A DNA stretch of 64,000 nt, from contig JARWKL010000008.1 in the NCBI GenBank assembly GCA_029961685.1, positions 13,115,981 through 13,179,980 of the forward strand, in the 5' to 3' direction. The DNA is from Aristolochia californica (Eukaryota > Streptophyta > Magnoliopsida > Piperales > Aristolochiaceae). The notes under the pieces were generated by a model, which saw nothing but the letters and a program-made list of their open reading frames with translations, did no database searches and was not told the DNA's origin. Positions 1-13,169 of this stretch are shown here, one piece after another (within the stretch, counting starts at the first letter, position 1; each line of letters starts with the position of its first letter). Position numbers and translations under genes: made by a program.

Positions 1-971
1 AATTTTAGAGTTTATTTATAAAAAAGAATTTGAAAACTATAATAAATGTGAGTGAAGAAAATTATTTTCAGGCACTAAAAATGAAGACCAAAGGTTTGTT
101 ATCCATGTTGGGGAAATTCCACTGGTACCACCCGAGATAGCTTTGTGGAATTTTATAAGATAGAGATTTTTAATTGATCCTAACATGTTTTAAATGTGGT
201 GGATATGCATGCTAGAAACACGTTGAAGAAGCAGATGACCTAATGATCCAAAAATTTAAAGGAGTTGAAAAAATTAAAATTCTCAAGTTAACGTGCGGTG
301 GGCTATTTACCAGAGCCAAACAACCCACATTTTGCCTATTTTACAAAAAGCAGACCTAAAAACATCACATATACTTTTTGGAATTATCTCTCTCAGTATA
401 AGTGCATTTCAATTTTGGATGTTCAATATTTTTTTTTTCAAACTTGAGTTTTTCTCTCTCCCAATTTTCTCGTAAACAAAAAGATAAGGCAAATATAGAT
501 CACAACAAAATGAAAATTTTAGAGTTTATGTATGCAAAAGAGTTTGAAAAATATAATCAATGTGAGTGAAGAAAATTATTTTCACCCGGTAAAAATGTAC
601 ACCAAAGTTTTGTTATCCATGTTGGGGAAATTCCACTAGTACAACCCCAGATTGCTAGGTGGAATTTTATAAGAAAGAGATTTCTAATTGATCCTAACAT
701 GTTTCAAATGTGGTGGATATGCATGCCAGAAACATGTTGAAGATGCAAGTGACCTAATAATCCAAAAATTTCATGGAGTAGAAAAAATTAAAACTTTCAA
801 GTTAACGTGCGGTCGAATATTTACCAGAGCCAAACAACCCACTTTTCCCCAATTTCACAAAAAACGGACCCAAAAAATCACAGATACTTATTGGAATTAT
901 CTCTCTCAGCATTTGAACATTTCCATTTTGGATGTTCAATTTTTTTTTCCATACTGGAGTTTTTCACTCTC

Positions 972-3900
972 CCAGTTTTCTCGTAAACAAAAAGATAAGG
1001 CAAATATAGATCACAACAAAATGAAAATTTTAGAGTTTATGTATGCAAATGAATTTGAAAACTATAATAAATTTGAATGAAGAAAATTATTTTCACGCAC
1101 TAAAAAGGAACAACAAAGTTTTGTTATCCACGTTGGGGAAATTCCACTAGTTCAACTCCAGATAGCTTGGTGGAATTTTATAAGAAAGAGATTTCTAATT
1201 GATCCTAACATGTTTTAAATGTGGTGGATATGCATGCCAGAAATATGTTGAAGATGCAATTGATCTAATGATTCAAAAATTTCGAGTAGAAAAAATTAAA
1301 ATTCTCAAGTTAACGTGCTGTGAAATAATTACCAGAGACAAACAACCTCTGTTTTCCTATTTTTCAAAAAGTGGACCTAAAAAACCATGGATACTTTTTG
1401 GAATTATCTCTCTCAGCATTTGTGCATATCCATTTTGGATGTTCAAATTTTTTTTTCCAATTTGAGTTTTTCACTCTCCCAGTTTTCTCTTAAAAAAAAG
1501 ATAAGGTAAATATAGATCACAACAAAATGAAAATTTTAGAGTTTATGTATGGAAAAGAATTTGAAAACTATAATAAATGTGAGTGAAGAAAATTATTTTC
1601 ACGCACTAAAAATGAACACCAAAGTTTTGTTATCCACGTTTCCGAAATTCCACTAGTACAACCCCAGATAGCTTGGTGGAATGTTATAAGAAAGGGATTT
1701 CTACTTGATCCTAACATGTTTTAAATGTGGTGGATATGCATGCAAGAAACATGTTGAAGATGCAAATGACCTAATGCTCCAAAAATTTCAAGGAGTAGAA
1801 AAAATTAAAATTCTCAAGTAAACATACGATAGTATAATTACCAGAGCCAAACAAGCCATTTTTTGTCAAATTTACAAAAAGCGGACCTAGAAAATCACAG
1901 TTACTTTTTGGAATTATCTCTCTTAGCATTTGTGCATTTCCATTTTGGATGTTCAATTTTTTTTTTCAAACTTGAGTTTTTCACTCTCCCAGTTTTCTCC
2001 TAAACAAAAAGATAAGGCAAATAAAGATCACAACAAAATGAAAATTTTAGAGTTTATGTATGTAAAATAATTTGAAAACTATAATAAATATAAGTGAAGA
2101 AAATTGTTTTCACGCACTAAAAATGAACACCAAACTTTTGTTATCCACGTTGGGGAAATTCCACTTGTTCAACCCCAAATCGCTTGGTGGAATTTTATAA
2201 GAAAGAAATTTCTAATTGATCCTAACATGCTTTAAATCTGGTAGATATGCATGCCAGAAACATGTTGAAGATGCAAATGACCTAATGATCCAAAAATTTC
2301 ATGGAGTAGAAAAAATTAAAATTCTGAAGTTAACAAGTGGTGGGATATTAACCAGAGCAAAACAACCCACTTTTTGCTTATTTTACAACAAGCGGATCTA
2401 AAAAATCATAGATAATTTTTGGAATTATCTCTCTCGGCATTTGTGGATTTCAATTTTGAATGTTCAATTTTTTTTTCAAACTTGAGTTTTTCTCTCTCCA
2501 GTTTTCTCATAAACAAAATGATATGGCAAATATAGATCACAACTAAATGAAAATTTTAGAGTTTTGTATGCAACAGAATTTTAAAACTATAATAAATTAA
2601 AGTGAAGAAAAGTATTTTCACGCACTAAAATTGAACATAGAAGTTTTGTTATCCACGATGGGGAAATTCCACTAGTATAACCCCAAGATAGCTTGGAGGA
2701 ATTTTATCAGAAAGAGATTTCTAATTGATCCTAACATGTTTTAAATGTGGTGGATATGCATGCTTGAAACATGTTGAAGACGCAAATGACCTAATGATCC
2801 AAAAAGTTTGACTAGAAAAAATTTAAATTCTCAAGTTAACATCCGGTGGGATATTTACCAGAGCCAAACAACCCACTTTTTGCCTATTTTACAAAAAGCG
2901 AACCTTAAAAATCTCATATACATTTTCGAATTATCTATCTCCGCATTTGTTCATTTCCATTTTGGATGTTCAATTTTTTTTTTCAAACTTTAGTTTTTCT
3001 CTCTCCCAGTTTTCTCGTAAACAAAAACATAAGGCAAATATAGATTACAAAAAATTAATATTTCAAAGTTTATGTATGCAAAAGAATTTGAAAGATATAA
3101 TAAATTTGAGTGAAGAAATTTATTTTCACGCACTTAAAATTAACACCAATGTTTTGTTATCCATGTTGGAGATATTCCACTAGTACAAGCCCAGATAGCT
3201 TGGTGGAATTTTATAATAAAGAGATTTCTAATTGATCCTAACATGTTTTAAATGTGGTGAATATGCATGCCAGAAACATGTTGAAGATGCAAATAACCTA
3301 ATGATCAAAAAATTTCGAGTAGAAAAAATTAAAATTCTCAAGTTAACGTGCGGTGGGATATTTACCTGAGACAAACAACGCACTTTTTGCCAATTTTTCA
3401 ACAAGAGGACTTAAAAAATCACATATACGTTTTGGAATTATCTCTCTCTGCATTTGAGCATTTCCTTTTTGGATGTTCAATTTTTTTTTTTCAAACTTGA
3501 ATTTTTCACTCTCACAGTTTTCAAGTAAACAAAAAGATAAGTCAAATATAGATCACAACAAAATAAAAATTTTAGAGTTTATGTATGCAAAAGAATATGA
3601 AAACTATAATAATTGTGAGTGAAGAAAATAATTTTCATGCAGTAAAAATCAACTCCAAAGTTTTGTTATTCACAATTGGGAAATTCCACTAGTACAACCC
3701 CAGATAGCTTGGTGGAATATTATAAGAAAGAGATTTCTAATTGATCCTAACATCTTTTAAATGTGGTGGAAATGCATGCCAAAACATGTTGAAAATGCAA
3801 ATGACCTAACGATCCAAAAATTTCGAGTAGAAAAATTAAAATTCTCAAGTTAACGTGCGGTGGGATATTTACCAGAGCCAAACAACCCACTTTTTGCCTA

Positions 3901-4531
3901 TTTTACAAAAAGCGGACCTAAAAAATCACAGATACTTTTTTGAATTCTCTCACTCAGCATTTGTGTATTTTCATTTGGATGTTCAATTTTTTTATTTTCA
4001 AACTTGAGTTTTTCGCTCTCCCAGTTTTCTCGTAAACAAAATGATAAGGCAAATATAGATCACAACAAAATGAAAATTTTATAGTTTATGTATGCAAAAG
4101 AATTTGAAAACTATAATAAATGTGAGTAAAGAAAATTATTTACACGAACTAAAAATTAACACCAAAGTTTTGTTATCCACGATGGGGAAATTCCACTAGA
4201 ACAATCCCAGATAGCTTGGTGGAATTTTATTAGAAAGAGATTTCTAATTGATCCTAACATGTTTAAAATGTGGTGGATATGCATGCTAGAAACATGGGTA
4301 AGATGAAAATGACCTAATGATCCAAAAATTTCAAGGAGTGGAAAAAATTAAAATTCTAAAGTTAAAGTGCGGTGGGATATTTTCCAGAGCCAAACAACCC
4401 ACTTTTTGCCTATTTTACAAAATGCGGACCTAAAAATTCACATATACTTTTTGGAATTATCTCTCTCACCATTTGTTCATTTCCATTTTGGATGTTGAAT
4501 TTTTTTTTTCAAACTTGAGTTTTTCACTCAA
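972..4531 (+). repeat. Higher-order repeat, copy 1 (seven A monomers, 3560 bp)
   Basis: The segment comprises monomers of 511, 506, 511, 509, 507, 509 and 507 bp, and recurs immediately downstream at an offset of exactly 3560 bp without indels. The left boundary lies near 972: upstream of it, the sequence differs from that at +3560 (ATACTGGAG against AAACTTGAG; CTCTCCCAG against CTCAACCAG). Individual monomers inside the block are clearly diverged from one another, so the seven-monomer block was duplicated as a unit. The boundary is uncertain by a few tens of bases because it lies in sequence shared by all monomers. Confidence 0.93.
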
Positions 4532-7500
4532 CCAGTTTTCTCGTAAACAAAAAGATAAGGCAAATATAGATCACAACAAAATGAAAATTTTAGAGTTTAT
4601 GTATGCAAATGAATTTGAAAACTATAATAAATTTGAATAAAGAAAATTATTTTCACGCACTAAAAAGGAACAACAAAGTTTTGTTATCCACGTTGGGGAA
4701 ATTCCACTAGTTCAACTCCAGATAGCTTGGTGGAATTTTATAAGAAAGAGATTTCTAATTGATCCTAACATGTTTTAAATGTGGTGGATATGCATGCCAG
4801 AAATATGTTGAAGATGCAATTGATCTAATGATTCAAAAATTTCGAGTAGAAAAAATTAAAATTCTCAAGTTAACGTGCTGTGAAATAATTACCAGAGACA
4901 AACAACCTCTGTTTTCCTATTTTTCAAAAAGTGGACCTAAAAAACCATGGATACTTTTTGGAATTATCTCTCTCAGCATTTGTGCATATCCATTTTGGAT
5001 GTTCAAATTTTTTTTTCCAATTTGAGTTTTTCACTCTCCCAGTTTTCTCTTAAAAAAAAGATAAGGTAAATATAGATCACAACAAAATGAAAATTTTAGA
5101 GTTTATGTATGGAAAAGAATTTGAAAACTATAATAAATGTGAGTGAAGAAAATTATTTTCACGCACTAAAAATGTACACCAAAGTTTTGTTATCCACGTT
5201 TCCGAAATTCCACTAGTACAACCCCAGATAGCTTGGTGGAATGTTATAAGAAAGGGATTTCTACTTGATCCTAACATGTTTTAAATGTGGTGGATATGCA
5301 TGCAAGAAACATGTTGAAGATGCAAATGACCTAATGCTCCAAAAATTTCAAGGAGTAGAAAAAATTAAAATTCTCAAGTAAACGTACGATAGTATAATTA
5401 CCAGAGCCAAACAAGCCATTTTTTGTCAAATTTACAAAAAGCGGACCTAGAAAATCACAGTTACTTTTTGGAATTATCTCTCTTAGCATTTGTGCATTTC
5501 CATTTTGGATGTTCAATTTTTTTTTTCAAACTTGAGTTTTTCACTCTCCCAGTTTTCTCCTAAACAAAAAGATAAGGCAAATAAAGATCACAACAAAATG
5601 AAAATTTTAGAGTTTATGTATGTAAAATAATTTGAAAACTATAATAAATATAAGTGAAGAAAATTGTTTTCACGCACTAAAAATGAACACCAAACTTTTG
5701 TTATCCACGTTGGGGAAATTCCACTTGTTCAACCCCAAATCGCTTGGTGGAATTTTATAAGAAAGAAATTTCTAATTGATCCTAACATGCTTTAAATCTG
5801 GTAGATATGCATGCCAGAAACATGTTGAAGATGCAAATGACCTAATGATCCAAAAATTTCATGGAGTAGAAAAAATTAAAATTCTGAAGTTAACAAGCGG
5901 TGGGATATTAACCAGAGCAAAACAACCCACTTTTTGCTTATTTTACAACAAGCGGATCTAAAAAATCATAGATAATTTTTGGAATTATCTCTCTCAGCAT
6001 TTGTGGATTTCAATTTTGGATGTTCAATTTTTTTTTCAAACTTGAGTTTTTCTCTCTCCAGTTTTCTCATAAACAAAATGATATGGCAAATATAGATCAC
6101 AACTAAATGAAAATTTTAGAGTTTTGTATGCAACAGAATTTTAAAACTATAATAAATTAAAGTGAAGAAAAGTATTTTCACGCACTAAAATTGAACATAG
6201 AAGTTTTGTTATCCACGATGGGGAAATTCCACTAGTATAACCCCAAGATAGCTTGGAGGAATTTTATCAGAAAGAGATTTCTAATTGATCCTAACATGTT
6301 TTAAATGTGGTGGATATGCATGCTTGAAACATGTTGAAGACGCAAATGACCTAATGATCCAAAAAGTTTGACTAGAAAAAATTTAAATTCTCAAGTTAAC
6401 ATCCGGTGGGATATTTACCAGAGCCAAACAACCCACTTTTTGCCTATTTTACAAAAAGCGAACCTTAAAAATCTCATATACATTTTCGAATTATCTATCT
6501 CAGCATTTGTTCATTTCCATTTTGGATGTTCAATTTTTTTTTTCAAACTTTAGTTTTTCTCTCTCCCAGTTTTCTCGTAAACAAAAACATAAGGCAAATA
6601 TAGATTACAAAAAATTAATATTTCAAAGTTTATGTATGCAAAAGAATTTGAAAGATATAATAAATTTGAGTGAAGAAATTTATTTTCACGCACTTAAAAT
6701 TAACACCAATGTTTTGTTATCCATGTTGGAGATATTCCACTAGTACAAGCCCAGATAGCTTGGTGGATTTTTATAATAAAGAGATTTCTAATTGATCCTA
6801 ACATGTTTTAAATGTGGTGAATATGCATGCCAGAAACATGTTGAAGATGCAAATAACCTAATGATCAAAAAATTTCGAGTAGAAAAAATTAAAATTCTCA
6901 AGTTAACGTGCGGTGGGATATTTACCTGAGACAAACAACGCACTTTTTGCCAATTTTTCAACAAGAGGACTTAAAAAATCACATATACATTTTGGAATTA
7001 TCTCTCTCTGCATTTGAGCATTTCCATTTTGGATGTTCAATTTTTTTTTTTCAAACTTGAATTTTTCACTCTCACAGTTTTCAAGTAAACAAAAAGATAA
7101 GTCAAATATAGATCACAACAAAATAAAAATTTTAGAGTTTATGTATGCAAAAGAATATGAAAACTATAATAATTGTGAGTGAAGAAAATAATTTTCATGC
7201 AGTAAAAATCAACTCCAAAGTTTTGTTATTCACAATTGGGAAATTCCACTAGTACAACCCTAGATAGCTTGGTGGAATATTATAAGAAAGAGATTTCTAA
7301 TTGATCCTAACATCTTTTAAATGTGGTGGAAATGCATGCCAAAACATGTTGAAAATGCAAATGACCTAACGATCCAAAAATTTCGAGTAGAAAAATTAAA
7401 ATTCTCAAGTTAACGTGCGGTGGGATATTTACCAGAGCCAAACAACCCACTTTTTGCCTATTTTACAAAAAGCGGACCTAAAAAATCACATATACTTTTT

Positions 7501-8091
7501 TGAATTCTCTCACTCAGCATTTGTGTATTTCCATTTGGATGTTCAATTTTTTTATTTTCAAACTTGAGTTTTTCACTCTCCCAGTTTTCTCGTAAACAAA
7601 ATGATAAGGCAAATATAGATCACAACAAAATGAAAATTTTATAGTTTATGTATGCAAAAGAATTTGAAAACTATAATAAATGTGAGTAAAGAAAATTATT
7701 TACACGAACTAAAAATTAACACCAAAGTTTTGTTATCCACGATGGGGAAATTCCACTAGAACAATCCCAGATAGCTTGGTGGAATTTTATTAGAAAGAGA
7801 TTTCTAATTGATCCTAACATGTTTAAAATGTGGTGGATATGCATGCTAGAAACATGGGTAAGATGAAAATGACCTAATGATCCAAAAATTTCAAGGAGTG
7901 GAAAAAATTAAAATTCTAAAGTTAAAGTGCGGTGGGATATTTTCCAGAGCCAAACAACCCACTTTTTGCCTATTTTACAAAATGCGGACCTAAAAATTCA
8001 CAGATACTTTTTGGAATTATCTCTCTCACCATTTGTTCATTTCCATTTTGGATGTTGAATTTTTTTTTTCAAACTTGAGTTTTTCACTCAA
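4532..8091 (+). repeat. Higher-order repeat, copy 2 (seven A monomers, 3560 bp)
   Basis: Near-identical to the preceding 3560 bp; about 15 base differences were found by eye. Examples are 1615 A against 5175 T, 2337 T against 5897 C, and 3704 C against 7264 T. Similarity persists to about 8120, after which GGAAAATATAG replaces GGCAAATATAG and ordinary monomer-level divergence resumes. Distinctive shared quirks confirm the copy: TTTCCGAAATTCC in place of the usual GGGGAAATTCC near 1640 and 5200, and the odd CACTCAACCAG at 4526 and 8086. Confidence 0.93.
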
Positions 8092-11000
8092 CCAGTTTTC
8101 TCGTAAACAAAAAGATAAGGAAAATATAGATCACAACAAAATAAAATTTTTAGAGTTTATGTATGCAAAAGAATTTGAATATTATAATAAAAGTAAATGA
8201 AGAAAATTATTTTCACGCACTAAAAATGAACACCAAAATTTTGTTTTCCAATTTGGGGAAATTCCACTAGCACAACCCCAGATAGCTTGGTGGAATTTTA
8301 TAAGAAAGAGATTTCTAATTGATCCTAACATGTTTTAAATGTGGTGGATAGGAATGCCAGAAACATGCTGAAGATGCAAATAACCAAATGATTCAAAAAT
8401 TTCAAGGAGAAGAAAAACTTAAAATTCTAGAGTTAACGTTCGGTGGGATATTTACCAGAGCCAAACAACCCATTTTTTGCCTTTTTTAAAAAAAGTGGAC
8501 CTAAAAAATCACATATGCTTTTTGGAATTATCTTTCTCAGCATATGTGCATTTCAATTTTGGATTTTCAATATTTTTTTGCAAACTTGAGTTTTTCTCTC
8601 TCCCAATTTTCTCGTAAACAAAAAGAGAAGGAAAATATAGATCACAACAAAATGAAAATTTTAGAGTTTATGTATGCAAAATAATTTGAAAACTATAATA
8701 AATGTTAGTGAAGAAAATTATTTTCACGCGCTAAAAATGAACACCAAAGTTTTGTTATCCACGTTGGGGAAATTCCACTAGAACAACCCCAGATAGCTTG
8801 GTGAAATTTTATAAGAAAGTGATTTCTAATTGATCTTAACATGTTTTAAATGTGTGGATATGCATGCCAGAAACATGTTGAAGATGCAAGTGACCTAATG
8901 ACCCAAACATTTCAAGGAGTAGAAAAAATTAAAATTCTCAAGTTAACGTACGGTGGGATATTTACCTGAGCCAAACTACCCACTTTTTGCCAATTTTAAA
9001 AAAAATGGACCCAAAAAATCCCGGATACTTTTTGGAATTATGTCTCTCGGCATTTGTGCATTTCCATTTTGGATGTAAATTTTTTTTATTTTCAAACTTT
9101 AGTTTTTCACTCTCCCAGTTTAGTCATAAACCAAATGACAAGGCCAATATAGATCACAACAAAATTATAATTTTAAAGTTTATGTATACAAAATAATTTT
9201 AAAACTATAAAAAATATGAGTGAAGAAAATTATTTTCACGGACTAAAAATTAAAACCAAAGTTTTGTTATCCACGTAGGGGAAATTCCACTAGTACAACC
9301 CCTGAAAGCTTGGTGGAATTTTTTTAGAAAGAGATTTCTAATTCATCTTAACATTATTTAAATGTGGTGGATATGCATGCCAGAAACATGTTGAAGATGA
9401 AAATGACCTAATGATCCAAAAATTTCAAGGAGTGGAAAAAATTAAAATTCTCTAGTTAACATGCGGTGGGATATTTACCAGAGCCACACAACCACTTTTT
9501 TCCTATTTTAAAAAATGCGAACCTAAAAAATCACAGATACTTTTTGGAATTATCTCTCTCAGCATTGGTTCATTTCCATTTTGGATGATCAATTTTTTTT
9601 TCAAACTTGAGTTGTTCTCTCTCCCAATTTTCTCGTAAACAAAAAGATAAGGCAAATATAGATCACAACAAAATGAAATTTTAGAGTTTATGTATGCAAA
9701 AGAATTTGAAAACTATAATAAATGTGAGTGAAGAAAATTATTTTCACGCACTAAAAATGAACACCAAAGTTTTGTTATCCACGTTGGGGAAATTCCACTA
9801 GTACAACCCCAGATTGCTTGGTTGAATTTTATAAGAAAGAGATTTCTAATTGACCCTAACATGTTTTAAATGTGGTGGATATTCATGCCAGAAACATGTT
9901 GAAGATGCAAGTGACCTAATGATCCAAAAATTTCAAGGAGTAGAGAAAATTAAAATTCTTAAGTTAATATGCGGTGGGATATTTAGCAGAGTCACACAAC
10001 CCACTTTTTGCCTATTTTACAAAAAGCGCACCTAAAAATCCATATATAATTTTAGGAATTATCCCTCTCAGCATTTGTGCACTTCCATTTAGGATGTTCA
10101 ATTTTTTTAAAAAAATTTTGAGTTTTTCTCTAACCCAGTTTTCTAGTAAATAAAAAGATAAGGCAAATAAAGATCACAAAAAAATGAAAATTTTAGAGTT
10201 TATGTATGCAAAAGAATTTCAAAACTATAATAAATGTGAGTGACGAAAATTATTTTCACGCTCTAAAAATGAACACCAAACTTTAGTTATCCACGTTGGG
10301 GAAATTCCACTAGTACATCCACAGATAGCTTGGTGGAATTTTATAAGATAAAGATTTCTAATTGATCCTAAATTTTTTTAAATGTGGTGGATATGCATGC
10401 CATAAACATGTTGAAGACACAAATGACCTAATGATCCAAAAATTTCAACGAGTAGAAAAAATTAAAATTCTCAAGTTAACGTGCGGTGGGATATTTACCA
10501 GAGCCAAAAAACCCACTTTTTTGCTATCTTAAAAATAGTGAACCTAAAAAACCACAGATACTTTTTGGAATTATCTCTCTAAGCATTTATGCATTTCCAT
10601 TTTGGATGTTCAATTTTTTTTTTCAAACTTGAGTTTTTCACTCTTCCAGTTTTCTTGTAAACAAAAAGCTAAGGCAAATATAGATCACAACAAAATGGAA
10701 ATTTTAGAATTTATGTATGCAAAATAATTTGAAAACAATAATAAATGTGAGTGAAGAAAGTTACTTTCACGCACGAAAAATGCACACCAAATTTTTGTTA
10801 TCCACGTTGGGGAAATTCCACTAGTACAACCCCCGATGGCTTGGTGGAATTTTATAAGAAAGAGATTTCTAATTGATCCTAACATGTTTTACATGTGGTG
10901 GATATGCATGCAGAAACATGTCGAAGATGCAAATGATCTAATGATCCAAAAATTTTAAGGAGTCGAAAAATTAAAATTCTCAAGTTAACGTAGGGTGGAA

Positions 11001-12169
11001 TATTTACCAGAGCCAAACAACCCACTTTTTGCCTATTTTACAACAAGCGAACCTAAAAAATTATAGAGACTTTTTGGAATTATCTCTCTCAGAATTTGTG
11101 CATTTCCATTTTGGATGTTCAATTTTTTTTTTAAACTTGAGTTTTTCACTCTCCTAGTTTTCTCGTAAGCAAAAAGATAAGGCAAATATATATTACATCA
11201 AAATGAAAATTTTAGAGTTTATGTATGCAAAAGAATTTGAAAACTATAATAAATGTGAGTAAAGAAAATTATTTTCTCGCACTTAAAATGAACACCAAAG
11301 TTTTGTTATCCACGATGGGGAAATTCCACTAGTACAACCCCAAGATAGCTTGGTGCAATTTTATAAGAAAGAGATTTCTAATTGATCCTAACATGTTATA
11401 AATGTGGTGGATATGCATGCCAGAAACATGTATAAGATGCAAATGACCTAATGATTAAAAAATTTCGAATAGAAAAAATTAAAATTCTCAAGTTAACGTT
11501 CGGTGGGTAATTTACTACAAACCAAACAACCCACTTTTTGCCTATTTTAAAAAAAGAGGACCTAAAATATCACAAATACATTTTGGAATTATCACTGTCA
11601 GCATTTGTGCATTTCCATTTTGGATGTTCAATTTTTTTTTCCAAACTTGAGTTTTTCACTCTCCCAGTTTTCTCGTAAACAAAAAGATAAGCCAAATATA
11701 GATGACACCAAAATGAAAATTTTAGAGTTTATGTATGCAAAAGAATTTGAAAACTATAATAAATGTGAATGATGAAAATTATTTTAGCGCACTTAAAATG
11801 AACACCAAATTTTAGTTATCCACGATGGGGAAATTCCACTAGTATAACCCAAGATAGCTTGGGGAATTTCTAATTGATCCTAACATGTTTTAAATGTAGT
11901 GGATGGGCATGCCAGAAAAATGTTGAAGATGCAAATGACCTAATGATCCAAAAAATTCTAGGAGTAAAAAAAATTAAAATTCTCAAGTTAACGTGCGGTG
12001 GGATATTTACCTGTGCCAAACAACCCACTTTTTGGCTATTTTACAAAAAGCGGACCTAAAAAATCACAGACACTTTTTGGAATTATCTCTCTCAGCATTT
12101 GATTAATTTCCATTTTGGATGTTCAATTTTTTTTTTCAAACTTGAGTTTTTCACTGTCCTAGTTTTCTC

Positions 12170-12260
12170 GTAAACAAAAAGATAAGGAAAGTATAGATCA
12201 CAACAAGATGAAGAGTGAATGAAGAAAATTATTTACATGGACTAAAAATGAACAACAAAG
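12170..12260 (+). repeat. A monomer with internal ~45-bp deletion
   Basis: The usual block from AATGAAAATTTTAGAG through AATAAATG is missing: CAACAAGATGAAG runs straight into AGTGAATGAAGAAAAT near 12212. This accounts for the short 466-bp anchor spacing between 11876 and 12342. The preceding unit (11384 to 11876, 492 bp) is also short, having lost part of the TGGTGGAATTTTATAAGAAAGAG block near 11862. Confidence 0.8.
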
Positions 12261-12921
12261 TTTTGTTATCCACGTTGGGAAAATTCCACTAGTACAACCC
12301 GAGATACTTGATGAAATTTTATTAGAAATAGATTTCTAATTCATCCTAACAAGTTTTAAATGTGGTGGATATGCATACCAGAAGCATGTTGCAGATGCAA
12401 ATGACCTAATGATCAAAAAATTTCAAGGAGTAGAAAAAATTAAATTTCACAAGTTAACGTGCGGTGGGATATTTACCAGAGCCAAACAACCCACTTTTTG
12501 CCTATTTTACAAAAATCGGACCTAAAAAATCACAGATACTTTTTGGAATTATCTCTCTCAGCATTTGTGCATTTCCATTTTGGATGTTCAATTTTTTTTT
12601 TCAAAATTGAGTTTTTCTCTATCCCTGTTTTCACGTAAACAAAAAGAACGGCAAATATAGATCACAACATAATGAAAATTTTAGAGTTTATGTATGCAAA
12701 AGAATTTGCATACTATAACAAATGTGGAAGAAGAAAATTATTTTCACGCACTAAAAATGAACACCAAAGTTTTGTTATATACTTTGGGTAAATTCCACTA
12801 GTACAACCCCAGATAGCTTGGTGGAATTTTATAAGAAAGAGATTTCAAATTACTCCTAACATGTTTTAAATTTGGTGGATATGCATGCCAGAAACATGTT
12901 GAACATGCAAATGACCTAATG

Positions 12922-13169
12922 ATCCAAAAATTTAGGGGAGTAGAAAAAAATAAAATTCACAGGTTAACGAGTGGTGGGATATTTACCAGAGCCAAACAAC
13001 CCACTTTTTGCCTATTTTAAAAATACTAGACCAAAAAAATCGCATATCCAAAAATTTCAAGGAGTAGAAAGAATTAAAATTCTCAAGTTAGTTTGCGGTG
13101 GGATATTTACCAGAGCAAAACAACCCTCGTTTTGCCTATTTTACAAAAACCCGACCTAAAAAATCACAA
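12922..13169 (+). repeat. 124-bp internal tandem duplication within an A monomer
   Basis: Two adjacent copies (about 12922-13045 and 13046-13169) of the monomer segment running from ATCCAAAAATTT through GGGATATTTACCAGAGC to the stretch after TTTTGCCTATTTTA. The duplication stretches the anchor spacing here to 635 bp. The second copy carries A2-type bases (GTAGAAAGAATTAAAATTC), so this point also marks the A1 to A2 changeover. It may be a misaligned exchange joint between the two subfamilies rather than a simple slippage event. Confidence 0.8.

Larger units (their letters stand above)
1..13045 (+). repeat. Satellite family A, subfamily A1, ~510-bp monomers
   Basis: About 26 head-to-tail monomers. 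The anchor GATCCTAACATG recurs at 176, 690, 1201, 1707, 2218, 2727, 3234, 3743, 4250, 4761, 5267, 5778, 6287, 6794, 7303, 7810, 8321, then in variant forms near 8832, 9344, 9852, 10364, 10874, 11384, 11876, 12342 and 12852. Most steps are 506-514 bp. Each unit has the same order of blocks: an A-rich block (TTTTAGAGTTTATGTATGC), a GGGGAAATTCCACTAGT block, the anchor, ATATGCATGCCAGAAACATG, GTTAACGTGCGGTGGGATAT, then a long T-run. A1 units typically read GAAGAAAATTATTTTC and GAGATTTCTAATTG. Monomers look roughly 80-90% alike by eye. No gene is visible anywhere in the stretch; short frames are broken differently from unit to unit. I cannot name the satellite or the species. Confidence 0.95.
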
